From NCBI GenBank assembly GCA_943735955.1, contig OX030955.1:8778769-8842768 (forward strand): 64,000 nt of DNA, written 5' to 3'. The translations under genes were made by a program, and so were the position numbers. Numbering within the stretch: position 1 is the stretch's first letter; each line of letters starts with the position of its first letter. Under the pieces are notes generated by a model. That model saw only the letters and a program-made list of their open reading frames with translations. It did not search any database and was not told the DNA's origin. Origin of the DNA: Piscicola geometra (taxonomy: Eukaryota > Annelida > Clitellata > Hirudinida > Piscicolidae). Positions 38,407 through 48,378 of the stretch are shown here, piece after piece.

Positions 38407-40377
38407 ACTGACACCAGGGGCGCAACCAGCAAAAAATGCTGGGGGGGGGGGCTCAACTTTAGTCAAAAAAAATAATTGTTTAATCCATTTACCGCAGCTG
38501 TTGCGTTTTGCAACATCAATTTTTATATTTTCTTTCTGTTTTAATACCGAGTTTTTTCACATATTTTGTACAATAAATTTTAAATTTTATTTTATAAGTT
38601 AAATTTCAACTTTTTTCATTTTATTATTTATAGTCTTTTATATCCTGTTCACATTTAAAATTTCTCAAAACAATCTTTCTTCGCTTAGATAATTGTTCAA
38701 TTTTTTCATTCGATTTTTAATATATTTATACAAATTTAGTCTTAATTTCAGTGTGAAAAGATAGTTAATACTTGAATTACTTTTTTTAATATTCAAAATA
38801 ACTTGTAAAACCTTTTCAATGCTTTTAAAAATCAATGATGCGTTTTCGCAACTTTGAAATGATATGATTTCATATGATTTTTAATAAGTCTAGTCATAAT
38901 AATAATAATAATAAAATTATTATTTTAATGTTAATGTATTATGAAATTTATAAAATTAAAATTAAAAGTTGAATTTTGTAGATGAATGTTGATTTTTATA
39001 TTTCGATAAAAAATTCCAAACCGCAAATGCTTCACACTTGAAGCTTTTATTGAAAAGAAGATAATTTTTTAACCTCTCATAGGTTGAATATAAAATTAAA
39101 ATAAAGATAACATTCGTCGTCGGTGTATTCTTTGAAACAGCACGACAGTTTATGAGTGCAGTTGAAATTTATTTCTGTTTAATAAATGTGGTTTGAATCA
39201 ATTTATTTATGATTTCTTACTGTACATAAGTATGTCACACTTCTTGCTCACGTTGCGTTTTCGCAACATTTGTCCCATGAAATAATTGTTTTCAATTTTG
39301 CTTGAGTTATTATTATAACCATATAATGCAAGTCTAAATTTAAAATTCATGTTAACTTTTTTTCTCGGATAGCGGCGGTAAATGGGCTAAATAAAAACTA
39401 CCAATTATAATTGATAAAGAATTTAGATAGTTTATTAATGATACAAAAGAAAAACTACAAACTAAGTTGAATAGTATTCTTAAAGTTACGTCATCATTTT
39501 TTAAACTAAAGTAAAAAGTAAAAAAATAAGTTTGATATGAGATCCTAAACAGTCTATAATTTTTTCCCAAATATTTAGTTTCAACTAAATTTTGATGTGT
39601 TCTCAGTTACAAAATAATTTTTCGATCAGTTTGTAAAAATCTTTTCACCCTTTCATTTACTGGAAGAAGTGCAGTAGCTGTTTTGGTAGCAGATAATCTC
39701 AAACAAGCTTTGCAAACGACATGCAGATACAGTCGTCTTAAGATGAGTTTTAATAAGCCGAAGTTTAGAAAATGCTTTTTCTGCATCTGATAAGGTAACT
39801 GGCAGAGTCAGAACAGCATCGAGCATATAATGCAACTTGGGCTGAAGGCTTGTTGCTCAAAAGAATTCTTGCAGTTCGATACATGCAATGAGATCAGACT
39901 GATACGCACGTAAACTTGATGTGTTGATGTGATTTTGAGCTGTCTTTACACAGTTTCTGCATCCTTTCCATGAAGGTTGGATATTCTGAAAGCTCGAGAG
40001 TTATTTGTCTATCTGATTTGTTCTTTATATACTGTGTCATGGATTAAAAATTTACATATAAAAAGTGTAAAGATTTAAAAGTGTAGTTAAGGTCTAGTGG
40101 TGCTCTATTTCTTTTCAGAATTTGTGACATGTTAGTGTTATTTTGGTGGGATCTCTATGTTCTGTGTTGATATATGAAATGTTTCGTGAGATAAAGACCC
40201 GAAGGCCATCCAGAGAAAATATCATTGTCCTATGGCATATTGAATAATTCATTACACCCCCCCCCCCCCACCACCAAAAAAACTCATCGATTTTCGAACA
40301 ATTGCGAGACCCTTCGAAAAGGTCTGGGGGGGTTTGAGCCCCACCCAGCCCCCCCTGGTTGCGCCACTGACTGACAC
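38407..40377 (-). mobile_element. hAT DNA transposon relic with exact 8-bp target duplication
   Basis: The element spans 38415-40369 (1955 bp). Its ends are CAGGGGCGCAACCAG and, inverted, CAGTGGCGCAACCAG. ACTGACAC flanks it on both sides (38407-38414 and 40370-40377), the 8-bp duplication typical of hAT. On the minus strand, 39835-39653 encodes the C-terminal dimerisation signature (LTLPVTLSDAEKAFSKLRLI). The rest of the transposase is decayed and AT-rich, so the copy is inactive. Confidence 0.92.
39653..39835 (-). pseudogene. hAT transposase C-terminal fragment
   Basis: About 60 codons match the hATC dimerisation region: LPVT.SDAE.AFSKL.LIKTHL followed by RLQSL. There is no intact upstream zinc finger or catalytic core in frame. 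It lies inside the transposon flanked by the ACTGACAC repeats. Confidence 0.8.
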
Positions 40378-40600
40378 CCTTAACATTTCACCACACATAG
40401 ATCACATTATCAACAAATGCTTTCAAACTTTTCAAGCCATCAAAACAATCCGTTCCCATGGACTCTTTGGTGCCAAACTCTTTGACATCACTGAGTCCCT
40501 CATCATCTCTCACCTTAAGTATGCAGCTCCTTTTTGGTCTGGTTTTGCTAATCAGCAACAAATTAAGCAGCTTCAGTCATCTATGTTTCTCAAACTTAAT

Positions 40601-41385
40601 CCGGGCAATTTTGAACTCATATATTTCAATAAAAAATCAAAGTCTTTACTATCCTTTCCTTCTTTAGTTTTGCCTCCCCCTTCCTCATTATCTCTAAACC
40701 CTTCATCTTCCATTCGTAGCCCTGGTTTTATTCTCGATTCTAACTTGTCTTTAGCTCCTCAAATTCTATCTGTCTCTAAATCTTGTTACTTCCACATTCG
40801 TCGTATTAAACAGCTTCTTCCTTTTCTCGATGATCCTACTTTGCACCTTCTTGTATCTTCTCTAGTTCTCTCCAGGATTGATTATTGCAACTCTCACTAC
40901 TATGGTCTCCCTAATACTACTTTAGCTTCTCTAAATAAAGCCTTTAATTGTGCGGCTCGTCTTGTTGCTTGTGCTTCTAAGTTTTCTCACATTTCTCTTT
41001 ATCTTCGTTTGTTACATTGGTTACCTTTGAGATCTAGAGTGACTTTTAAAATATGTCTAAATATGTTTAAAATTCATAACTGGAAATGCTCCAATTTATC
41101 TTAAAAATCTATTTAAACAACCGCCTAAATCTGGTCTAAGATCATCGACCTTTAAGCGTTCTTCTCGTTTCCCAGTTAAACACTCTTTTGCTAAACGTTC
41201 TTTTCTTACTGTGGTCCTCTTTTATGGAATTCTTTGCCCTCTTCTCTAACTTCAACTAAGTCACTCATAACTTTCCGTCAAGGCCTGAAGACGTACTTGT
41301 TCAAAACGTGATGGCTGAGCGCTTTTGTTCACTTAGTAAAGGGCGCTATACAAATCATTAGTGATTGATTGATTGATTTATTAAT
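40601..41385 (+). mobile_element. Second, L2-like LINE 3' fragment nested in the first LINE
   Basis: This is a 5'-truncated C-terminal RT region with a different signature from its host: SVSKSCYFHIRRIKQLLPF, LVLSRIDYCNSHYYGLP, LHWLPLRSRVTFKI. It is followed by GGGCGCTATACAAATCATTA and a TGATTGATTGAT tail. Near-identical short flanks (AAACTTAAT at 40592, AAACTAATT at 41386) may be the target duplication. The first LINE resumes right after it. Confidence 0.75.
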
Positions 41386-42309
41386 AAACTAATTAGATTT
41401 AAATATCTTCCCTCTCACTACCCATCTATTGTTTCCTTTTTTACCACTTTAGACACTAAACTATTTTTTAAAATATCCACTAACTCTGACCACGTTCTTC
41501 ACCAAATTCTACCCTCTCTTAAAAAATCTACACATAAGCACAATTTCGATACACCAATATATAACACGTTTGAAAGCAAAAATTCCTCCCTCGTCTTCTG
41601 AAACACCTCATTCTATAGTTTATATTTATAATATCATTTCTAACTTGTATTACTTATTTATTTATTATCATATCCACCATATCCTTGGTCGAGTTGTTTG
41701 ATTTGTATTCATTATCATTTGCAGTGGGATTTGAAAAGAGCAACATATTCCTCAGTCAAGTTCGAAGATAAGTTTTGATCAAATAAATGTATGAGAGTTC
41801 CAGTAATAATGAAAATTCAATAAACTAACCAACAAGTTTTTAAACCTCTCCTATATAAAAATTTAAATCAAATCAAATGACCTTAATAAATAGTTTAACC
41901 ACCCTTTACATCAAACCTCACCCACATCACCATCATCCTCATCGCCACATCATCTCTATCATTACCAATACATCATCTTCGTCATCAACCTAGCACCATC
42001 ACCCCTATCACAGCAGCATTATTCCTACTTCAGCATCATTATCATCATCTTACTGAATCCTCTTGGCACGGGTGTTGATGGTGCAAATGGAAGTGCAAAA
42101 GAAGACCTCGCCAAGATAGAATTTATTTTTCTTGTGGCTAGTTTTCTCTTTGTTGCTGCGGCCATCCTTCAAAAGACTAAAAAACGACCAACATTTAATA
42201 AAGTACCGAAAATATACGAACAGTTATTTCGAAAATTTGAAGCATATTACAAAATCAAGTGTTTCTAAAATTAATTATACATTTCTGAGTGCAGAATAGG
42301 CATATAAAT

Positions 42310-42380
42310 GAGAGATTTCTCTTTGAAGTTGTTTCTGGATTGTTTTCGATAAGTGTTTTGACGTCAATTAGGTTTACTAC
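42310..42380 (+). pseudogene. Decayed signal-peptide exon of copy C
   Basis: The sequence from ATGAGAGATTTCTCTTTGAAG to TTTTCGATAAGTGTTTTGAC aligns with exon 1 of copy A. It has deletions that bring a TAA into frame, and the donor has changed from AAGTAAGT to AATTAGGT. Confidence 0.7.
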
Positions 42381-42693
42381 TTGTGACTTGCAATTTTCCT
42401 AGTCACAAAGCTCATACATCTTTCGATTGTTAATTGTTTCTTGACGTTGAAATGCTGCTTTTATTTCGGATATTCTCTAATTTAATAGTCTATTTTATGC
42501 TTTTCAACCTATATGGTTATTTTTTCAGTCGTTAGCCACTCAATTTTTGCTAAACATTTACAAAAAAACCTTTTCTCCATCCTCTCATCACCATCTTCTC
42601 TAAATCTAACATTTTCAACTCATCTACATTCTCATCTCTCACAACCCTCTTCTTCTCATCAAAATCATCACTTCGCCACCCTCTTCCAAACAG

Positions 42694-45600
42694 GCGATGA
42701 GGCCAAAGATGTTGCAATGGTCTGCAATAAAGAGAGCGTTGACAATTGCTACTCTAGGATTAGAAACATGACACTTTTAAAGTTAACCATTCCTTACGCC
42801 CCTGATGAAGAAATGTCTGACTTCTGCAGGTGGGTGGAAGCTCTTTAATTGAATGTCTTTAAATATGCTTGATACTGGCCATTCTACTGAATCTACATTT
42901 ACATTTTACATCACTGAAATCAATCTTGATTATATAGTGATTGGTGGTTGTTTGTTCTGAAATGGTTGTAATTGTTTTAATGGTGTAGCTAGTCCTCGCT
43001 TGAAAAATGCCAGGTTTTGGGATTGACCTGCTTGAACCAGGAAACAGTGTGTTGCGTCTGAAATGTTAATTAGGCTTTCCATAGTCTTTTGAAACATAGG
43101 CTTTAGCCAAATTTTTATTCTTGATTTACACTTTAAGCAATCTATCATGGATTAAAAACTGTTTGTTTTATTGATTCGTCACATATTTTAATTTCTCAAC
43201 AAGATATTGTCATAGGCACAAAATAAATATAGACATCGAGGAGGGCAATGGCGACTCTCATTGCAAGCCTCCGTTCCACTATCACTCTCAACCTTCTCCA
43301 CAGACGGTTTAAGTTGTTTGAAAGGTGCTACAATCCAGTGCGCTCAGAGTGTCTCACCAAACTGGCTTTCGTTACGGCTGCAACGCTGGAGGGAGTCTAC
43401 AGCAGTTTCAGTTTTCTGTGCAACGATGGTGCTGCTGGTGAGTCGGTGGTGGCCATAGGGATGGTTATGGTTTGTGAAATTGTGTTTGTTGGAGCTGGTG
43501 GATTGTTGGTTAACAACGTTAACATTATGTTTGAGAAAGTCTGTGGTCGTGATAAAGTATAATTCTTTGAAAAGCTGTTATAACAAAGTTAATAGCTTTT
43601 AAAAAACGCGTTTATAAAAAAAAATCGAAAATGTATCTAAGTAGCAAGACAATTGAAATATCTGAATGAAGCGGTCTTGCTTTCAAGAAGGTCACTTATA
43701 TACTTCAAACCACTCTTGTGACATTCTTTCTCAGTGAAGGTAGGCGATTAATAAGTGATTTAATTTTAAATGATCAAACTTTCATCTATTCTATTTGGTA
43801 GCAAGTATGATAAAAACGAAGATGAAGATGATAATTATTTCGTGGCGTATAATAGTGAAGAGAACTTATTCTCAAAGAACCTTGCCTTTTTTTCAAATAT
43901 AGGTGATATGAGCGAACACTAAACATATTACTCCATATATTTTTTAGAGTCTAAAATTTAACGATATAATGTTTTCTCCGTTTTATTTTCTTGTTTTTCA
44001 CTTGAAAGCTTCAAGATTAAAAGCAAGTTTAGAAAAAAATAGTTATATATAATTTATTTGAAAACGGTTTTATTCAAAACTCAAACAGATTATGCACTGT
44101 CAAAGACTTGTTTTTCGAATCCAAAACTGCGTAATGACGTTTTTCAGTGCTCGGAAACTTTCCAAAAACAAGATTTGTTGTCCAATTCCGAGGATGAAAG
44201 AATAGTTTGGACAGAAAAGCTGTGCCAGTAAGAGTTCATACCAATGATTTACTGATTTTAAATAATATAATTTTTTTGGCGTTTAGGCATAAGTTTTCAG
44301 ATTCTTAAAAATTATTTTGATTCTTTATTCACAACCTTGAGTTCGGATTTTGTTACGTTTAGACTAAATTGAACAACACACATGTTGTAACCTTTTCAGA
44401 GCTGGGAACATATACATTAAATGCGTGGACACCTACGTCGATGTGATGTGTCAGGATGAGAGAGCGCTCAAGTGGATCAACACCTTCAACTCCCTGTCTT
44501 ACTACCCTTATTTTGCGACTTTGGTCTGTCCAGGATTTGGTGAGTTTGAATCCTGCGTGAGAAGTGAGAGATAAAAAAAACTAAGACTTGTGTGAAAAGA
44601 TTCATGTTTATTCACGAATAGGTTTTAAAAGTTTAATGTGAAGTTGTTGAATGCCTTTAACAATGGAATAGAAACTGGCTCAAGACTCAGAACTTGGGTA
44701 TCCAGCTTTAGAACCAGAGTATTACCCGGGTACCCGAAAATATGATTTAATCTTATTTTTAAAACGTTTGATAATTTTTAAAATTTAAATGACCAAATTA
44801 TGCTTTTCTAATTATTAATTTTATGCTTGATTGAAAACAAGTCGAAATGTTAACATTATGTCAAAATGTGTATCTTATCATTTATTTTATCTATTTAAAA
44901 TAGGGTTCAGGTACCCGTGCTCAAAAATGTTGCCATGTACCCAAACCGTTAATCGGGTACCCGGGTGCCCATTTTTATGACGACAATTAACTATAAAAAT
45001 TGATTTCAGAACAAGTTCCATCAAACAGATGTAAGTTAAAATATAAATATAAAGTAATTTTTTATTATTATATAAAAAAAAATTTAAATATTGAAATAAA
45101 CGTCTGAATTTAAAAATATATTATGAAATACTTTTTAATGTGATTTTAGCGACAGGTGTCTCAGCTCCTCTGGTTATACTGTGCGTGTTCGTTGGCGTGT
45201 TTACCGTAATCGTCATCGTGATAATAATAATTTTAGTTTGGATCTGTATCAAGACAAGGTACTACCGGCACGTTCCCTGCATTCTTTCTTTAGTGGAACG
45301 TTTGAGAAACAAACCGCCACCATACTTTCCTCCGAACGACTATCCTTCACGCATCAACCACAACGACGATTCGTTGGACACTGCAGCAAGCAATAGCAAT
45401 ATCAACTCACTTTCAACTGAAAATGAGGGTTTCGGTGATTCTTCATTCAGACATGAAGCCAAAGAAGCCGCCAAACGCTACGTAGAAGCGTACATAAACA
45501 TGGTCTACCAGGAAGATTTGAACAAAAACGCGCTACAAACGATGCCAATCAAGCCTAAGTCTTCTGGTTCCAGCGGACCAAGCTGCTCCAAGATGAGATG

Positions 45601-45739
45601 CAAAGACAGCGGTGCCGGCTGCTCCAGTCCTCCATCCACGTGTTTCGAACCACCCACACCGATCTTCTTCACCAGACGCCTCTCAAACTCAAACCTCAAC
45701 GAGTTCGAGGAACAGGACATCGTCCAAGACTACTACTAG
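42694..45739 (+). CDS. Type I membrane protein with 12-Cys ectodomain, copy C (start unresolved)
   Basis: Exons 42694-42829, 43304-43437, 44089-44227, 44400-44539, 45010-45030 and 45150-45739 correspond one to one with exons 2-7 of copy A, with the same phases and almost the same lengths. The frame closes at 45739. All 12 ectodomain cysteines, the transmembrane helix (CVFVGVFTVIVIVIIIILVW), the PPPY motif and the IVQDYY end are kept. The orthologous first exon at 42310 is broken. An in-frame ATG at 42513 runs straight into exon 2 but gives no convincing signal peptide. Either another first exon is used or the copy is a young pseudogene. The neighbour copy A is intact. Confidence 0.75.
44724..44966. 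repeat. Short inverted-repeat element in an intron of copy C
   Basis: ACCCGGGTACCCGA at 44724-44737 and its exact reverse complement at 44953-44966 bound about 215 AT-rich bases. A further inner GGTACCCG lies near 44910. This could be a MITE. No target duplication was seen, and copy A lacks the element in the matching intron. Confidence 0.5.
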
Positions 45740-45844
45740 TTGTTTTCCATTTAATGTTATTTTAGATTCAAAATCATTTTATATCAAATGTATATTATTT
45801 ATGTATTCTCTAACGATATAATTAGTCAAACTTCTTTCTTTGTC

Positions 45845-46070
45845 CTTATAAATTGTCGAAAATGTTTCATTTCACTTTTCCAACCGTTTATCCCTTTTCA
45901 CCTTCTTATGCGTGTTATCCATTCTTCTTCCTTTATCCCATCCATCTTCTGATCCACCACTCCCTCACATCTCAGGCAACTTTCTCTCATCCTCCTTATT
46001 CGTAAGTTCTTCAAAATACTTTCTCCATCTTCCTGACAAACTTCTCAATGTCCATCTTTTATTTCTAAAG
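45845..46070 (-). mobile_element. RTE-like LINE fragment, decayed
   Basis: Read on the minus strand, pieces such as RKMEKVF, EELTNKEDERKLPEM and GVVDQKMG resemble the region before the RT domain of RTE-type elements, with stops and frameshifts. It lies between the convergent 3' ends of copy C and the ECHDC1-like gene. Confidence 0.5.
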
Positions 46071-46296
46071 CATTGGTAGAATACAATAATTCAGCACAAC
46101 AACGAATATTATTAACGGGGCGTAAAACCAACGCGTTTCAAGAACATTCGGTTGATGCAATATAAAAGAATTAGAAAAAAATTAAATTTAAAAGATAAAA
46201 ATTTTCTGAAACATCTTTTAAAACAAAACTGTGATCTTGAAACAAATAAAATTTCAATTACACAACGGAATATAACGTGCTTTACAATTGCTGCAG

Positions 46297-47382
46297 TTAG
46301 AACTTGATATTTCGTTTAATGGCGTCCAAGTTTGCAGGTCCTCCAAAAAGGTTCGCAAAGATGTTTCGTTCCCTCGAGTTAACGACCTCGAGTTGGTGCA
46401 TGTTGATGTTGTTCGTGATGGCTTGCTTGGCGGCAGCAAGCACCTCAGGGGCTCCTGCCGTGTACCTAGCCAGAAACTCTTGTGCCTCTTGCAGGGGTTC
46501 TTTCTTTCCGGACAGTACCTCGTCCACCAAGCCACTCTGCAGCGCTTGTGTGCAGTCCATCACTGATGCAGACGTCAGCAACTTCAACGCCTGCTGCCTT
46601 CCCACAGTGTTCACCAACCTGAACGAGCTTCCAAACGCAAACGACAGTCCCATCGTCACCTGCACAAAGCCAATGCTGGCATCGCGACTCATCAGCCTCA
46701 TGTCACATCCAGTCGTCAACTCCGCTCCTCCTCCCAAAGCCACCCCTTCCACCAGTGCCACACTGACCATAGGCATGCAGTAGAGTCTTGTCAGCAGTCG
46801 TTGCATGAAGGAGGAGAGCAGGTACGGGTGCTCTTTCAAATTACTTTTTTGCATGTTTTTTATTAGAGAAAGATCGATTCCTGAGGAGAATGAGTTGTTC
46901 TTCCCATGCAGGATCAAGCCTTTGCCATTCTGCCACTGCTCCAGCTGATCTATTTTCTTTTCTAAATCTAACATCATGGTGCCTGTTGTTGTATTATTTA
47001 AAATTAGTTATTTAATTTATAAAATTTAATTCATTAGTTGTTTAATCTAACAAATAAATTACCAGTTAAAGAATTTTTCTTAGCAGGATTGTTGAGTGTA
47101 ACTACAGCTATTCCTGTTGACTCATCTTTGCTAAGGTCTACTGACCCTCCTCCAAACTTACCAAGTAATTCTCTCTCTTTTTCTTGGAGATCTGTTAAAG
47201 CTGAAGAAAACCCCCTCAAAGACAGAAAAAAGTCTGTAGTGTTTTTAAAATTAATAAGTAGAATATGAGAGATAAAGAAATGAAAGTTTCATTAATGATT
47301 TTTAAATAGTTTAAAAATTAACTAAACCTGCGTTATGAATCTTTTTCAAGGTAAGAACATTTCGATATTTCAAGAAATTCAT
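46297..47382 (-). CDS. ECHDC1: Ethylmalonyl-CoA decarboxylase-like enoyl-CoA hydratase family protein
   Basis: Exons 47382-47328, 47233-47063 and 46982-46297 give 303 residues, matching the ~300-residue family. The central part reads VTLNNPAKKNSLTG, then FSSGIDLSLIKN, then SVALVEGVALGGGAELTTGC with the oxyanion-hole glycines, and ends GGPANLDAIKRNIKF as in animal ECHDC1. The human enzyme removes ethylmalonyl-CoA and methylmalonyl-CoA as metabolite proofreading. The N-terminus (MNFLKYRNVLTLKKIH, LRGFSSA) is basic and lacks acidic residues at first, which could act as a mitochondrial leader; this is inference. The first acceptor was set at ACTACAG by phase. Confidence 0.9.
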
Positions 47383-48378
47383 AATCTCAAATTGAAGTTA
47401 AATTATTAAACTGACAGAATGGTTTTTGAACTTTCCTTGACAACTTTCTGTACTATAATATAGTATAAATATAGTAACTATATTTAATAAATTTCAAAGA
47501 TATTTATTTTTAAAAAATACTCAAATATTTCATAGAAGACGTATCATCTCTTTCAACTGTTAGACTGCATTTAAACCTTAAATTATAAGGAAATCAACCT
47601 TAGAATCTTAGATAATAATTTTGAACTTTACAATAATTAACTTTTAAACAATTACTTCAAAAGTTAATTTAGGTAAAAATAATAATAATATTCAAAGTTA
47701 AAAATCAATTAATCATAGATTTAACTTTATATAATTGACTAGATACGTTAAATAGTATAGATATTGTAATATGAGACCAAGAAGGACAATTGTTAAACAC
47801 CCTGACAATTTAGTTACTTTAAATAATCTAAAGTTTAAATTATTTAATTAATAATTGAGAAGTTGAACACGCAAACCATTATAATAATAATTTATTTCCA
47901 CTGCATTCAACTAATTGACAAAATTTGTCTTTGCAAAACACGTATTGAACCACCACAATGAGAAATTATTCCAAAAGTAAGAATTAATAAAATAAACTAA
48001 GAAAAAAGTGAACAAAATACGCCTGCAAAATAGCCTTGGATAACCTAAGTGTTCAAGTAAGTGTGAAATCCGGTGAGACGTGATGTGTACGAAGTAGTGA
48101 TACGAATTAGTGATGAGGATTCAGCATACTAAATATCACATTAAAAACGTACAAAAATATATTTATTTATTCAAAGTCTAAGTGATTCTAATACTCAATC
48201 GAAACAAATGACGAATGGCAATAAAATGAAGTCCCAAATGACATCACATCAAATAGTTTGCTATTTAGGCATGAGCATTCCATAAATGAAAACTAAAATG
48301 TAGCTGGAAATAACTTGATCAATCCGACCAATAGGACGTATGGCGAGGCGACCAATAAGAGACGAATGTATCGACCAA
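47383..48378. other. Intergenic AT-rich stretch, no gene seen
   Basis: This lies between the ECHDC1 start and the ADSS stop, both on the minus strand. It holds the ECHDC1 promoter region and the ADSS 3' UTR. Three copies of CGACCAAT at 48325, 48349 and 48372 are spaced 23-24 bases apart, the last ending at the ADSS stop codon. Confidence 0.5.

Larger units (their letters stand above)
36740..41620 (+). mobile_element. Degenerate CR1/Jockey-like LINE, interrupted twice
   Basis: Fragments run in order on the plus strand. An AP-endonuclease part at ~36860-37360 includes GGGVMIYIKQDIPTH and IIGGDFNQLL. A reverse transcriptase part at ~37385-38406 includes LTKKYPTGIGSNGLP, ALDFTKAFDTLDHY and FADDTYLI. 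RT thumb segments follow at 40378-40600 (HIDHIINKCFQTFQAIKTIR). A C-terminal piece lies at ~41386-41620 (RFKYLPSHYPSI). Frameshifts and stops are frequent, and a deletion joins the endonuclease to RT near 37380. It is cut by a hAT element (38415-40369) and by a second LINE (about 40601-41385). Confidence 0.85.

Noticed and set aside
38415..40369. Active hAT transposase
   Set aside because: Only the C-terminal signature is readable. The rest is broken, so the copy is a relic.
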